Assembly: GCA_012845835.1 (NCBI GenBank)
Contig: JABAKD010000016.1
Location: 10,475,007 to 10,539,006, forward strand
DNA: 64,000 bases
From: Undaria pinnatifida
Taxonomy: Eukaryota > Sar > Phaeophyceae > Laminariales > Alariaceae
Direction: 5' to 3'
Shown here: one piece after another, positions 40,336 through 53,915 of the stretch
Layout of the letters: each line of letters opens with the position of its first letter
Numbering within the stretch: position 1 is the stretch's first letter
Notes under the pieces: generated by a model
Databases searched by the model: none
Told to the model about the DNA's origin: nothing
What the model saw: only the letters and a program-made list of their open reading frames with translations
Position numbers and translations under genes: made by a program

Positions 40336-43300
40336 GCCAATTTCCCCCCCAACGTGTGTCAGGACATGATTTTTTCCTTTATACGACGAAGACCGAATGC
40401 ACTACTGGTAGGCCCTTTTTGATGTTCGTAAAGCGAAAGCCGACAAAAAAGAGGGTACTGCATCGAGCACGACCCTCGCCCACAGGATTGTTTTGTGTGC
40501 AAAACACCAGAAAACAAAGCAACAGACATTGCGATGTTTATTGTGTTTGATAGAGAGAATGAAGCACGTCTGTTTCGGGAATCGAGATCTCAGGGGATTG
40601 TAGAAAAAGGCAAACGAGACCCTAGGACCGGTGTCGGTTGCAGCTAGTTGCGCGCAGGCTAGCAGGGGAACGCCGAGCCCGAGCGAGTTGGGACGTTTGC
40701 TGATAACGTGGGCAGACATGAGGTAGTTACCAGATAGGCCAACCAAGCCAGGAATTCGAGTATTTTATTTCCCACCCGCCTGCCCCTATATTTTATTTCG
40801 AATGGGGGAGGGGGGAGGGGGGGAGCCGGGGTTCCACGTACATTTATATATATATGTTGTTGGTGTATTCTCATCCGTGCACTCAGCGCGAATGGTGACC
40901 TGAGTGGTCACCGACATAATCTGGACAGAACATTGCTCTACAAACGCCTTTTCTGGATAATAACTTCCCGTCCGTTCATCCGACAACGATGTCCGCTAGC
41001 AGGTCGGTAATTTTGCCGACTTCCTCTCCGTGGCGTCAAACCATTTCCACCGCATGTGAGACACGTTGATGGCTACGCTCATCGACGGACATTTGTCTCG
41101 AACGAAGGTACTCTAGTGACTTCACATTCACGATTAGGAGTAGGAGGCAGCTGATCCTTCTCGATGAGCACTGTCTGCGCGAATGTGAACCGCCGCTTGT
41201 GGACCTGCAGCCGTGACACCGAAGAGTGTAATTTATTACGGTGCTCTGGCGACGTACAGTAGATTTTCGGAAGCCTCCTCATTCCATGACACTGTCCATA
41301 CGGAGGTCCCTGTCGAGGTTGGAACTCCGAGACCGGTATGACTCGGGACATGTTTCCGGGCCTCGCCCTCAAACAGGCGACCGCACTGGGTCCTATTAGG
41401 CGATGTTCTCGAGCTTGACGAACAACTCGTCCACACCCGGAAGGTGTGCCAACTCGGGGAGCTTGTCCAGAGAATCAAGATACCGTTGATGCCGTACCCG
41501 GTTTACCTGTTTCTCCTCCCCGTCTTGCGGTTTATGTAGCTATGTTTGTTTCGGCGTCGAGTCCGCAAAAACTTCCCAGATCAGGCTGCCCTTAAGCTCA
41601 TACCCCATGCGCTGTAAAAACGCCTAGTCCGGTCAGCTTTCGGGGAATATGTTCACCATCGCCTCCTCAGATTCCCCGTGGATAACGCAAGGGTACCTAA
41701 CGCTACTCCAGATGCGGCGGACGATTTCAGCACTGGGCTCCTCCCGTTTCACCATCCACCGCAATGGGCCGGGAGGTCAACGGCGATGTTGGGCACCGTC
41801 CCCACTAAGCGCCAGTGGTCGCTAACATCCACCGTGAGTATGTCGACGACAGTCTAAACCTTCAGCCCCCGTGGATAGGCTCGTCTGCGACGACGATATA
41901 CCCGATATCCCTTGAAGCTCGGTATTCAATGTACAATATCCACTGTACCATGGAGCCGGTGGCGACTAGGTTGACCTAGTGTTTGTTTGTCCAACGCACG
42001 TAGCAGTATAGTTTCGAGTTTCCCCGCCCCTCCGCCTTAAGCTACATTAAATGGCGCTATTCACAGCGTTGCCACTGTTGAATGTGGGCATGTCAATCAC
42101 ATTTACTCTCCCCCCTCCGCGGTGCAAACGTGGCTGCCTCCTATAAGGTCAATATCTGCCGGCGAAGGTACGTTCTCCTCGCAGGAAAAACGACGGTCTT
42201 GCTGGGGTTGGTGGCAATACACATCGTTGACGGATCGTGCCGGTGAAAGCACCCAGACCCCCCAGTGTCAGGTGCGATGTTTGTGATACCGATGCCGATA
42301 CTGCCATGATCGTCCGTTAGCCCCGGTAGTCGTTTCCGGCCCATTCCGCCCTTCTGTCGGACCTGGCTGCCCTTGACATCCGACCAGACCCAATTGGTCG
42401 GCCTCGTCTACGTCTCGTAGCGGGGCTGTTGCCCCACTTCCACACCTTTTGGCCTGCTCGCAGGCGCATGCTATACGGTAGGAGTGGCCGTGATGCGTGT
42501 GGGGCTTCTAACTGAGGGAGAGCTCTGTACCTCGCCCAAACTGTGACTTTGAGCGAAACGATTAAGGTACAATCCGATGAACAGTCCCTTGGCTTAGGTA
42601 TACAGGGAATGCCTTAGCACAATGCGAACGCAATCCCGACTACGTTAGGATATTTCATCCGTTAAAGAACCCCGTCAATCAGAAAGGGCCCGGACCGAGA
42701 GTGACGCCACAATTGTGTAGAACGCATACGCAACTATTGAAGAAGATTTACATTTGGCACTGGGCCAAGCCAAGGAGATACCCAAGTGCCCTGGTGGTGT
42801 AAAACCTCAGCTTCCGGCGGCAGAATTTCTGCTGCACGCGGTTTTACGAACCGCACTTGCCTGACCCCGTGAGGCCCCCATCCGTCGTCGCCGCTCCCCC
42901 GCTCGGATGAGCCGGCGCCACCACCTCGAACGCCGGGAAGATCGGTTCCTTTTCTTGGCGACACTTGGACTCCTAGGCACCAGAGGGTCAGGCGCGATTC
43001 CCGCACGCCATCATTGTGCGCGATAAACTCTTGTACACGGGGCGAAGCTTACAACCGACGTCTTGCGCAGGAGGCCCCGAAGGCGTCCAAAGGGCCTACA
43101 ATAGTTGATGGCTGCGTGCTCCCATCTTCCTACGAACGTAGCGTCGCGATATGCCTTTAAAGGCAGGCTAACATCGTCTCAGATCAGGCCACGCAGGACT
43201 ATTCAAAGGTTTGGGTTTTCCCCGTGGGCACTCACCATTGGCTCAACCGATCTTTAGGAGCCAGCCGCTTCGTAGTGTTTCCTGTTCTCCAGGCGAGAAC

Positions 43301-43660
43301 CACCCCTTTAGAAAGTACCGATGAACCGGAAGACATCCTGTGCCGCCGATTATCGCTCGTCTATCTGGGGTAGGGTTTGCCCCTCGGCGAAATGGATACC
43401 GGATGAAGGGGTTGGCTCTCAGTCGTCCAAATGGCACGACATCGATGCCGGACCTCCGGTCGTTGACTTGTCGCGCAAGCCCCTCTGAACGTTCTCGCGT
43501 GCATCCCGTGTCCACCATCCTACCGTGAGTAGATGGAAGCTGGACAGGCACGCACGAGGCCGTTCTCAGTGTCCCACGTTGGTTTGCTCAGGATGCGACT
43601 ATCATAGTAACCACACAGATCCTCGCCAGAGACCGGGTCCCTCTCGCACATGACCCGTGC
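40336..43660. other. Unannotated; probably decayed coding remnants
   Basis: Base composition at 41,000-43,500 resembles coding DNA, but every frame is broken. One minus-strand fragment near 41,410-41,500 translates to SLDKLPELAHLPGVDELFVK, and another at 42,141-42,344 resembles a reverse transcriptase segment. The most likely content is an old transposable element. Confidence 0.35.
42141..42344 (-). pseudogene. Possible reverse transcriptase fragment
   Basis: A 67-codon frame containing ATNPSKTVVFPARR. Many non-LTR and related reverse transcriptases have a block of the form G..(L/N)NP.KT....P shortly after the catalytic YxDD. No YxDD is visible upstream in this frame, so identification is weak. 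Confidence 0.25.
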
Positions 43661-43669
43661 GGTGTGTCG

Positions 43670-45160
43670 GTTTCGGTAGCCCCATGGGAATCCCATGGGA
43701 CACCAATACCCATGGGGCGTCGGTGGGATTTGCATGGGATATCCATGGGAGACTCATGGATCAGAACTGTAAATCTATGGGAGTTTCTTGGATTTTCCAT
43801 GAGTCACCCGCAGAAATCCCGTGGAAGTCCGACATGTCTCCCACGGGTCGCCCATGGGACTCCCACGGAGGTTCTCCATGGGGTAACTCACCCACCCATG
43901 GCGGTTCCATAAGTTATCACGGAATCCAATGGGAGTCTCATGGGAGACCGAAGAGAGATCCACGTTTGACTCACGGGAACCCCACGAGAACCCACTGGAG
44001 GCCCGTAGGAAGCCCGTGAGAGACCCATCGGAGACCCATAGAGAGCGCAACAATCAATAAGAGCCTAATGACATTTACGCGGGAGACCAATGCGCCAGCC
44101 CCAAAAACCTATGGAAGTCCCAGGGCTGGGGACCTTTGGGCTCCCATGAGACCTTCATGGGTATTCCACACCCTCCCATCGAAATCCCATGGGAATTCCA
44201 TGGGTATTCCACCCTCCCATGGCGGTTCTATGGCTTATCCGTGAAACCACCATTGGACTCTCGCGGGAGGTGCATGGAAGGCTAGTAGGAGCACTACAGA
44301 CGCGTTTGAGCCCGATACGAGTTCAACGGGTGACCCATGAGCCATAATTAGTAGGCCATTACAGTCCCGTCCCATGGGAATGCCATGCGAGCATCATGAC
44401 ATCATAAACATCCCACAGGAGGCCCGTGTTAGACCAACTGGGGGACTTTAATGCGGGTCTCATCGAAGACCCAACGGGAGCTCCATGGCGGCCTTATGGG
44501 GTAATATCAGCGACTTTTACGTCCGGGCTATAAACCTATTTTAGGGCTTCCACGGGAGTCCAATGGGAGCACAATGGCTACGTGGAAGTCTGATGGAACG
44601 AGAGACCCATATAAAGCCCATGGAAACACTTGGAATCCTTTGGAGGAGCTTTATGAACGTCCGATGGGAGACCCATTGGTCAACGCTGTAAAGTTATTGG
44701 AGTTCCACGGGAGTCGCACGAACGTACTATCGTCACATGGAAGTCCCGTGGGAGTCCCATGGACCAGAACAGAACGAGACGTGTTTACCCCTGGGGGTGC
44801 TATGGGCCTTTCATGGAACTCCCCATGGTTTCCGACGGGACTTCCATGGGGCGTTAGTGCTACCAAGGTACTCCTATGGGACCATGGGTATCCCACGGGC
44901 GGATCTCCCACGGGCCTCCTACGGGACTTCCATGGAATCATGGTGCTTGGACGGGACTTGGTCGTTGAAACTCACGCGGGTGTACCATGGGATTCGCATG
45001 GAGCTTTCGTGAGAATCCTCTCAGACTTCCATGGAAACCTCTCGTGATTTCTCGATGGAGTCGTAGCGCCACCATTGGACTCCCACGGGCCTCTAGTGGG
45101 TCAAGCCGTTGTTTTGGGGTGAGGTACGTATTGGTGTCCCATGAAATTTCCATCAACGAC
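43670..45160 (+). repeat. 11-bp CATGGG-type array in copy B
   Basis: Same motif and orientation as the copy A arrays (ATGGGAGNCCC on the plus strand), but without the TRIM and LTR-element insertions. Longer sub-blocks, such as GGGTATTCCACACCCTCCCA, match 2,680-2,780. Confidence 0.8.
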
Positions 45161-48100
45161 GCGACAAGGTTTCCATAGAGAAGTCAAATACTGATATCGC
45201 CACCTCTGCCCCCTACCCCCCTTGACGTACTGTAAGCATCACCGCTGCCACCGATATTTTGAATATTTGTGTGACATATTGTTCCACGAAGTCATCGTGC
45301 GTCCCGCGTAAATCATCGTGCGTCCCACTCCACATATACGTTCAACTCCCACGTCCTGGGCAATAGCGCTCAAGAGTTTTTTCCTTCTCTCTCTTGCGGC
45401 CTGACGAGCTGGTGCAAAGTGTTGTATAGGCGACATCGCGAACTTGGGTGGCCGCCGATATGAAGAGGAGAACGCTCTTCTTACATGGTCCATTGGTAGA
45501 TATTCAGGACGTGCATGGTTGTCCACATTTGGTCGCATCGATAAATCTCTTTTCCGCGCCGAAAACAGTTTCGACGGAACCCAGAGAGCGTACCCGTCGG
45601 CATGGAAAATTTCTTGAATATCTTACCCGTGTCTTCGTGAACTTTCGCTTCTCGACTGTCCTATAATTCATTGACGTAGTGTGTGCGAAAATATGACGCA
45701 AACTTCATCAGATGTGGGTGCATGTTTGCACGAGTAGCGTTCGAGATCATTATTGTACACGATGAAGGCAAGAAGGCAGCGGTCCATCGGGCGTTCACCT
45801 CAACAAGGACAGCCTATTTTCAAGGCATCACGCAAAAATATGATCAAAATTAAGACGCACTGGGGTATATGTTTATACCGGTATAACTTGTGACTTCCGC
45901 AGGCGTGCTGAACGTTAGTCAAGGTGTGTACTTCGCCGAGAGTACCATACCCCCAGCATATATAAAGGCAACCAGTATCGATAGTGCGTAGTGACAATAT
46001 GTGGCTGCTGGCCCTACGTACCTGTGCGTTGCACTTTGCTGTTCGCTATTTACAAAGAGATGATCGATCAACGTCGGGAGCATTGAACACCTTGCCCGCA
46101 GCAGGTAAGACGAAACGCATGAAGTGGCCTTGACACAAGTTTTATACGTCGACACCCACTCTTACCTCTTCCGGGTCGCCCTCCCCTTCCCCCGTCCCCG
46201 CCTCCTTCTCTCCGTCTCTATGGTAGCAAACCCTGCCGCATCTAATACCACCTTGGGTTGTCTCGTGCGAGGCCAACTGTCAAAACCAACTTTGTACAAT
46301 GCGAATACGGTCCATCGACCTCGTCAATTTGTATCATATGTGCTTCCGGGTATTCGTGAAGTTCATCAGGTTATGATGCCCGTTTCAATTACCACGGACA
46401 CAATACATGCACTACCACCGCCGGTAAACAACCCACCTCCGGTAAACAACCAACAGCGCAGCTGTTGTAGCTGGGGTATGAAAGATTGGTCGATGGGAGA
46501 CAGTTAAGCCACGAGCAAACGTTCCTTCCGAAAGTCTGACAAAGCAGCAGCATCAATAATGAATTTGAGTTATCAAAATTGATACGTCCTTCGTATACTA
46601 CTTTAGATGCGCATACAACTCTCTTGGCGTTCGCATGAGCGGGGGGAACGTGAAAAAGACACATTGCTCATCTTGGAATGATACGTTTTGCGTATAATGC
46701 GGAATGCCTGGTAGCGTTTTGAAAACGAAGTGTCCCAATGGACGAAAACGGAGGGCGGAGGCTTTAGCAGAACATGCAGAGGGCCACTACACAATCTATG
46801 CACTTTGCCCACCGAGTAAGTAGCAGTAAGAATCGCGGTAATGTTTATCATTGTATGTATCAATACCATAGATTGGCCACCATATTGACTGTGATAGAGA
46901 GGTATGATGCACTGAGATAGGAGGGATACCAACAACATGCTGTAGGAGGGGGGGAAGGTGTACTAAGTTTGTGCATGGCCGTAGTCGTATGGCCGTAGAC
47001 CCTCGCATCTCTATGATTTCGGGACGGAGCACGTTGGGGTTTCGCCAAACAGGCAGACATTTCGCTTGCAGGGTGAAGTGAACTGCATCCTTCCAAGAAC
47101 CGCTCGTAAGACGGACTTCGGCACCTTGTGCCTACTTTCTTACTTATGGATGACAGTGCCAATGAGTTATACTTTGCTTTGTGGTGTGGCCACTCCAGAG
47201 ACAGCAATGGGTATTACTATGTAACTGTCGCGTAGGTGCCTTACCATATTCACACTACGTGATGCGATTATTCCCCTTGTGCGGAGATAGGGTTTTCCAC
47301 CCCACGCAGTATGATCTAACTCGATAACCATCATGGTGACCGCCAAAAAACAAAACAAAAACGGTACCCTGGTTGTCTAGCTCACGGAGTGATTGGCATG
47401 TTTTACAGCGTCGTTGCCAACCAACGCCAACCCTAATATACATGAAACGTTTTCCAGCATTTTCATAACGCTGGAGGGGGGAGGGTAATACTGTAACGAA
47501 GAAATGGAGGTAACAGGCCTTTCCACGAAAGAAAGTGCTGAATAGAGAGCAGCACAGGGAAATCACAGGTAAGAATACTCGATCCACATCGCTCGGAAAC
47601 ATATACGGTATCAAAACAACGTGCATCCTTGCCCGTTGACAAGCGAAACAATAGCGACGGCAACATGTACCTGGTATCTGATAGAAGGGCGTACCAACTG
47701 TACTGAAGTACGACGGACTGCTGTAGTGAGCACTGTGCATCGTCGGGGCGTCACGACCGACGCGTTTCGATTTCTTTCTCGGTATATCCGTGAAGGGGAG
47801 GGTGTATTCAGTCGAACAACGCATCATTACATGAATTTTGTTTTAATCCGCTGCTCCCTCTCCCGCTCGCCCCAGATGCTTTCTCATTGACAACACCTAC
47901 CCCGCAAACTAACTTTCTGCAGCGAACTAGAGGTAGCAATCCGACGCCCCTCTGACATTCTACGAACGGCTCTACGAGAGGTCCTTCACGGCATCTACTA
48001 GAGTGTTACAACTACTATCGCCACCTTAGGAGAATATCGACTCGACATCGACATTTTGGCTGCATGGCAACACGTCTCACACTCACTCGCTTCGTGCCAT

Positions 48101-50960
48101 GAACCGATCCGACAACCTCCTCGAGTCACTTCGCCATGAACCAAGGGACAAGTTGAGGAGGCGTGAATGTTCTGCATACTGTGGTAGGTAGTAGTTGTTA
48201 GTGCTTTCGCGCTCTATGACAGCGGGGGGCGTGTCGACGATGGCCGCTCGTTTCAAGACACGGCAGGAAATGTTTTCGATTTCATAACCTAGGCATGCTG
48301 AGACAATCGCTTGTTCGCATTCGTTTTTATCAGGCCAGGACGGCGAGTCTCTGTGCAGTCTTGAGTATGGAGCGGCGAAGCGGCGGAGAAGGTAGATGTA
48401 GACGTACGTACCTGGTACCTGATGAGCATGTATCGTTGTTGCGTCCTATAACCCCAGGGGTGTGGGGCCGGGTTGTGCTCGTTAAGAAGACGGCATCATT
48501 TCTTGACCATCTTGCGTACCTTGGGTTTGCTTCATCAATTCGCTCGACAAGTGTTTGTGGTAGCCTCGTATAGTACAGGCTACCGAAGCTAGTCCACGCT
48601 AAGAACCCCGGTGCTACGCTGTACCGCGGAGGGGGTGCTATTTTCCAGCTCCTACTGTAGTCCGTACAGCAGTGAAATACCGGTGTGATATATTTTAGCG
48701 CGCGTTTTGTCGCCTTGAAGTGGCGCGGTGAACAGCGACCCAAAAGATCTAAACAAACAATCGACCACGAGGAGACGGCCTTTGGAATTGTATCCTCGTT
48801 TTGGATGACAAAATACTTGGGAATAGTGTACGAGGAGCTTCAACCGCATTGAAATGCCTCGAAGAAATCGAGTTTTTGTGCTGTACAATGTGCGATGCAT
48901 GTCATCATTTGATGTGCGTATCTTTCTCGCCTTCGACGCAGACGGTCTACGCTACCACACCAGAAGACAACCGAGATACAGTACTGCGTTACGTATCGCA
49001 GGATACAACAAGGTAGGGCTAGCTGCTTTTCGCTTTGGTCTCGATCGATGATGTGCCGGATTGGGAAAGGTTTGGCCAGGTGGTGCTTGATGCAAGGTCG
49101 CGAAGAACGAATCAAATCTGCCGAGAACGCAATGTTATGACACTAGAAAGCTGATCTTGTCGGGAACGGGCACAGCGCTAACATCGGGCGGCGCGTCTAT
49201 CGACAGCATCTTCTCAAAACCGCCGATTTTGTTGTGTGTGCCCCCCCTGGTATTGGAGAAAATCCGATAAGAAATTCATTCATCTCATGCATGGGATTTG
49301 TATTATTTTGTGTCTTATACGAGCTCATCGAAAAATGATCAAAGACGCCATGAGGCCACCGTTTGGTCGGCGTTAGTCACACGCCAAGGACACCATATAG
49401 CAACACCAGTATACATACTACGTCTAGACGGCCGTCCGTCACAGGTCACAGGCCTAAATTGAAACCCCTTGATTCCTCCTGACTCCTGATTCCTGATATG
49501 TTTGCTGCGAACCCCGTTGGCCAATAAAATAATTGCGCCGCACACATTTTCTCATTGACCCGTTTCTCATTTTGTTTGTTTCGCGCTTTTCGAAGTTCGA
49601 TTGGCGTTGCTTGTTACTCGACCGTTTCAATACACAATCATCATGGGGTTCTGGCAACAACGCGCCCTTTCCCAGAGTTAATCGGTGCTTTTCTATGACG
49701 ACCCTCTCGCGCCGGGACTTGCCGCAATTCCGGCATCAAGTGCCGCATCTTGCTCCCGTGATGCACATCGCCAAGCTTCCAGATCGGCGTTGTTTTTGGT
49801 TTGCTCTTTCTACCTGCTGCGAGTACCGAGCACTTCTTTAGACCGAAGTCGTTTTCTCTCGTGCATGTTGCCTCCGCCGCTGATTTCCTCAGCTATCGGG
49901 CCGAAGGCGTCGGGGCCTACTGTTGGACGTGCTTGCATCAGGAGTTAAAAGCCGGGTGAGTGGTAGCGATGTGTGTCGCGTGGTAGTGCCGTGTTGCCGT
50001 GTTGCCCACGCCAAGTGATTGAACCGTGTCGAATTTCTTTCTTCTGTGGAATTTGAACTGTGTTTATCTTTCCGAACTTTTCGTCGTAAACTGTACAACA
50101 CACTCATTGTTTCGGAAATTTACCGACTAATCGGTAGGCCTGCGGCGGTAGGAGTAGATCTCTAGATGTGCTACTCTTTTGCCCCTCACCCGAGTGTTCT
50201 CGTTGCCCGGCTCGCTGCTAATTCTCCACATCACGGGTACGAATGACACTGCATACTTGCCGAGCTTTCGTGCCTCGGTTATCCCGGTTGGCTCGGGTAC
50301 CGACGCGTGCTGCGATAGAGGTGCATCACTTTTTTTTTTAGGTTCCTCATTTTGGGAGCTTAAGATGAGTCCTTCTTAACCTAAAAACTGAGTTTTGGAC
50401 AAAAATCAAAAGCTGTTATGATACCGGATGAAAAATTCCATTGCTTAGGTACACGACGAGAATCACGCGAAATAAATGACCTACTTCCGACGATGTTGGG
50501 TCAAGAGTTAAGGAGCCCCGTCCTTCAGAAACCATATCAGACTAAAAATGCTATCTCTATCGTAGCACGCGTCTCCCCGGGGATCTGCTCTTGTTGATCT
50601 TGGATACCTCGGGGATGGTATCTTATCGTTGTATCGGAAACCCCGGGGATGGCATGTTATCGTCCCCTGAACCACACCCTCTGTGCCGAATGTTCGTACA
50701 CATTATCTAGAAACCCTTTTTGAAATAAAAATGATGTATTTTCACGCTTTACACCATACACACCATGCATACCCTCCCCCCGACAACATGGAGGTACGCA
50801 CTGCGGGGCCGGCAGCGCAATAACTACGTGACAGTCGAGGAGCAGTAGTAGCAGTATAGCAGCCAAGGGTCGAACTTGACGGAGAGCGGGGGCGAGCCCT
50901 GCAAGTTCGGAAAGCAGCAGTTGCATTCGCTAATAATAGTAGAGTAAGAGTATATTCAAC
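44030..50960 (+). repeat. Large repeat unit, copy B
   Basis: Collinear partner of copy A. Examples are 45,140-45,380 against 7,080-7,300, 47,640-48,600 against 8,680-9,640, and 50,590-50,960 against 27,690-28,050. It preserves unoccupied insertion sites for the TRIM (near 44,324) and the 2.46-kb LTR element (44,432-44,436). No ORF is kept across both copies. It may extend a little further on either side. Confidence 0.75.
46600..47620. other. Segment of copy B missing from copy A
   Basis: About 1 kb lies between two points that are adjacent in copy A (near 8,640-8,690). It has no recognisable gene, LTR or inverted ends, so either an insertion in B or a deletion in A is possible. Confidence 0.5.
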
Positions 50961-51714
50961 CCCTTCGCGAGTATTGCTGCTGCCAACGAACAAATACGAG
51001 TACCTTGTAGCATCTAAGTCTACTGCACCTCGAAGCGATATTTACTCTACTGCACCTCGAAGCGATATTTACTCGGAACGGAGGCGCAGTCTTAAAACGG
51101 TGCTAGTAAGTGGTGAGAAGGAATACCAGGGAGATATCGCGGTATGTCTTCAGTAGGAGACTACTGATAGCCCACTATATCTCTTCGTTGCGTTTCACTG
51201 TGGCTTTTTTTGTTGTTGTTCAGCAGACTCTGTGTATGAGCAATTTCTCAACCCAAATTTTGTTATGCTGCTCCATGTTGGTGCTTGGATGGGAAAAAAG
51301 TGTCGTCCTGTCATTTTTTATCCGACAATGAGCAGCGTGAGTATCAGCAGCTAAATTAAGCCATGCTGAAATAACACAATATACCCAAACGACGAAAAGT
51401 AATAGCGTACAAACAACTATGATCGTCTGTCTCACTTTGCTTGCTGAATACTGACAAGTTTCTGTTTTATGCAACCGTACTAGTTCGCTGGTGCTACTAC
51501 AAGACTTGTACTCTATTCGTTTGCCTGGGCAGCTCCTCTTGGCAGCCGAAGAGCAAGTGGAGTCGAAGAGCATCTACGATGCCGAGGGTGACGCGGGAGA
51601 GATCTTCATCTTCCAGATATGTATCATGGTATCATACCACATAATCTTCCGGGCATATGTTATACCATATGATATCATGTCATATCATATCTTATCACAA
51701 TAGGTGGATCGACG
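50961..51714. other. Spacer with a 27-bp tandem duplication
   Basis: The segments 51,019-51,045 and 51,046-51,072 are a perfect 27-bp direct duplication. A minus frame at 51,220-51,573 has one hydrophobic segment (TIIVVCTLLLFVVWVYCVI) but no other support. The segment 51,630-51,700 is rich in ATATCAT and its reverse complement. Confidence 0.5.
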
Positions 51715-53610
51715 GGAGACCTACACGAGACTCACGGGACAGCCATGGGTGGCCCTGGGAAGACCCATGGTAGACTAATGGGCGACCCGTGGAAATAACA
51801 ACCAACCAGTGGATCGCCCGTGGGCTTCCATGGTTTAGTTTTTCTCGACCAAACTTCCCCTTGGAATCCCTTGGGTCGCCCATGGGCAGCTGATGGTCCA
51901 AAACGTAACATCATAGAGCCCGGGGCTCTACAGGTTTTGAATTTCAAGACAGCGAGGTCCATGTAAGGCGCCGATGGACTTCCGTGGACATGGATAGGTT
52001 AGCCAGGGTAGTCCATTGGTGCCCATGGGTGCCCATGGCTCGCCAACGTGCTCCCATTGGTGTCCGATGGGTAGCCACATGGGTCACTCATGGGCTTCCA
52101 GGGATTTCCATGGGTCTGCCGTCGGCTTCCATGGATTTGCATCGATCTTTCATGGGCCATGGATCCCTCGTGGTCTCTTATGGTGCTCACGTGGGTTTTC
52201 ATGGATCTCTCGTGGGCTTCAATCGGCTTTCATGGGTCTCCCGTGGGTCTCCCATCATTATCTATGTATGGATCCCTTGGATTTCCACGGATCTCCGGTG
52301 GTGGCCCATGGGTGCCCTTGGGTGCCCATGGATCTCCCATGGGCTCCGATGGACTCCAAGCGACCTCCGATGGGGGGTCCGTGTACGTCCATTGGTTTTC
52401 TGTGGGATTCTATGCGTCTCGCTTGGGCTTCCATGGGTCTACCGGGGGCTCTCATGGACTTTCACGGGTTTCCCGTGGGTCTCCGGTGGACTTACATGTG
52501 TCTACCGTGGGCTTCCATGGGCTTCAATGGGTTCCCCATGGGTCTCCCGTGGGCTTCCATAGGATTCCGTCGATTTCCGCGGTCTGGCTCTCATGGCTAC
52601 CTCCTGGTATCTCATTGAAGCTGTGGATTCCCATCGACTTCCACAGGTTTATCGTTGACTCCCATAGACTCCCATCGATCGTCTGGGGAAGACCAATGTA
52701 ATTCCATCGATTTCCCATGGCTCTCTCCTGGTATCTCGTTGACCCCGTGGGCTCCTATCGACTTCCACGGGTTTCTCGTGGGCTCCCATCGACGCCCATG
52801 GATCTCCTGTTGGAGACCTACGGTAGTCCATCGGTTTCCCGTCGGCTTCGGTGGGTCTCTCGTGGCCTCCCTACGGAATTCCATGGACTTCCATGACTCC
52901 CCTATTGGCTCTCATGGGTCATTTATCGACTCTCACAGGTCGCCCGTGGGTTGCCTGTGGGTCGCGTGTGGATACCCATGAGTTGCCATGTGTTTCAATT
53001 GTTAGGAAAAGGGTCTCCCATCAAATTCTCATGGTTAGGACAACCACAGATGAATGACCATGGACTTCCATGGGTCTCCTATGGCCCTCCGGTGTACTTC
53101 CATGGATCTCCCATGGGTTTCCATGGGCTTCCCGTGGTCTCCAATGGGACGTTCATGGGTCTCCCAGAGGTGTCCCATGGATCACCCGTGGACTGCATGC
53201 ACCTCCCGTGGGAATTCATGGGTCTCTCGTGGTTTACCATGGGTCTCCCGTTGGTTTTCATGGAGTACAATGGGTCTCCCATGGGTCTCGCGTGGGTTTC
53301 CGTGGACCTCCCATGTGCTTCCATGGATCTCTCGTGGTCTCCCGTGGGACTTCCATTGGTCTCTCATGGGTGTCTCATGGGCCGCTTATGGGCCTCCCAT
53401 GGGCTTCCGGTGGGTCTCCATAGTTCGCGCCAGTGGGTGTCCAAGGGTTGGCCATGGGTCTCCCATGGATGCCCATGTGCTGGCAGGGATAGCCCGTGGG
53501 TGTCCATGGGCCGTCCACGGGCTCCCACGGGTCTCAAATACTTTGGTCTCCTGTGGGATTCCCATTGGTGCCCCACGGGTCGCCCATGGGAAATACCATG
53601 GGAGACACAC
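51715..53610 (-). repeat. 11-bp CATGGG-type array, opposite orientation
   Basis: About 1.9 kb of units of the form GGGTCTCCCAT on the plus strand, the reverse complement of the motif in copies A and B. Clean 11-bp steps appear at about 53,275-53,320, and 10-bp units such as GGGTTTCCAT are mixed in. Stop codons are rare in the unit, so frames of up to 234 codons open in all phases; their Trp/Gly/Ser/His-rich products are artefacts. Confidence 0.8.
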
Positions 53611-53835
53611 GCATTTACGAAATCCCTACTCGTTGCAAGAATTTATGTCACATGATCTAGATCATTGGCTTCCATACATGAACACGTATCCCGTGTATGT
53701 ATCCTACCGAATACCGATTCGCAGGCACCAGCACGCATAGAAATGCCACTAAAGATGAAGTCCAATCAGCAGCCTGTATTCGTTGTTCGTCTCCATGTAT
53801 AACTCCAACCGAGTTCCACTACTCATTCCCGTGTG

Positions 53836-53905
53836 GCATATTATAAAAATGAAAATACACTCCAGCTGTGAGATCGAATATTTTGTCGAAACTCATCGTT
53901 CCTGA
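53836..53905 (+). repeat. Partial copy of the 300-bp dispersed repeat
   Basis: It starts AAAATGAAAATACACTCCAG and matches the first 60 bp of 54,480-54,770, then breaks off into the 103-bp tandem repeat. Confidence 0.75.
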
Positions 53906-53915
53906 AATATTTTTT

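Noticed and set aside
40047-40550. Frames encoding His, Asp or Met/Ile runs
   Set aside because: Direct translation of the CAT microsatellite in different phases.
51984-53740. Long plus-strand frames (192-234 codons) rich in Trp, Gly, Ser and His
   Set aside because: All three phases are open because the 10-11 bp motif contains no stop; products are translated repeats with no start context or domain.
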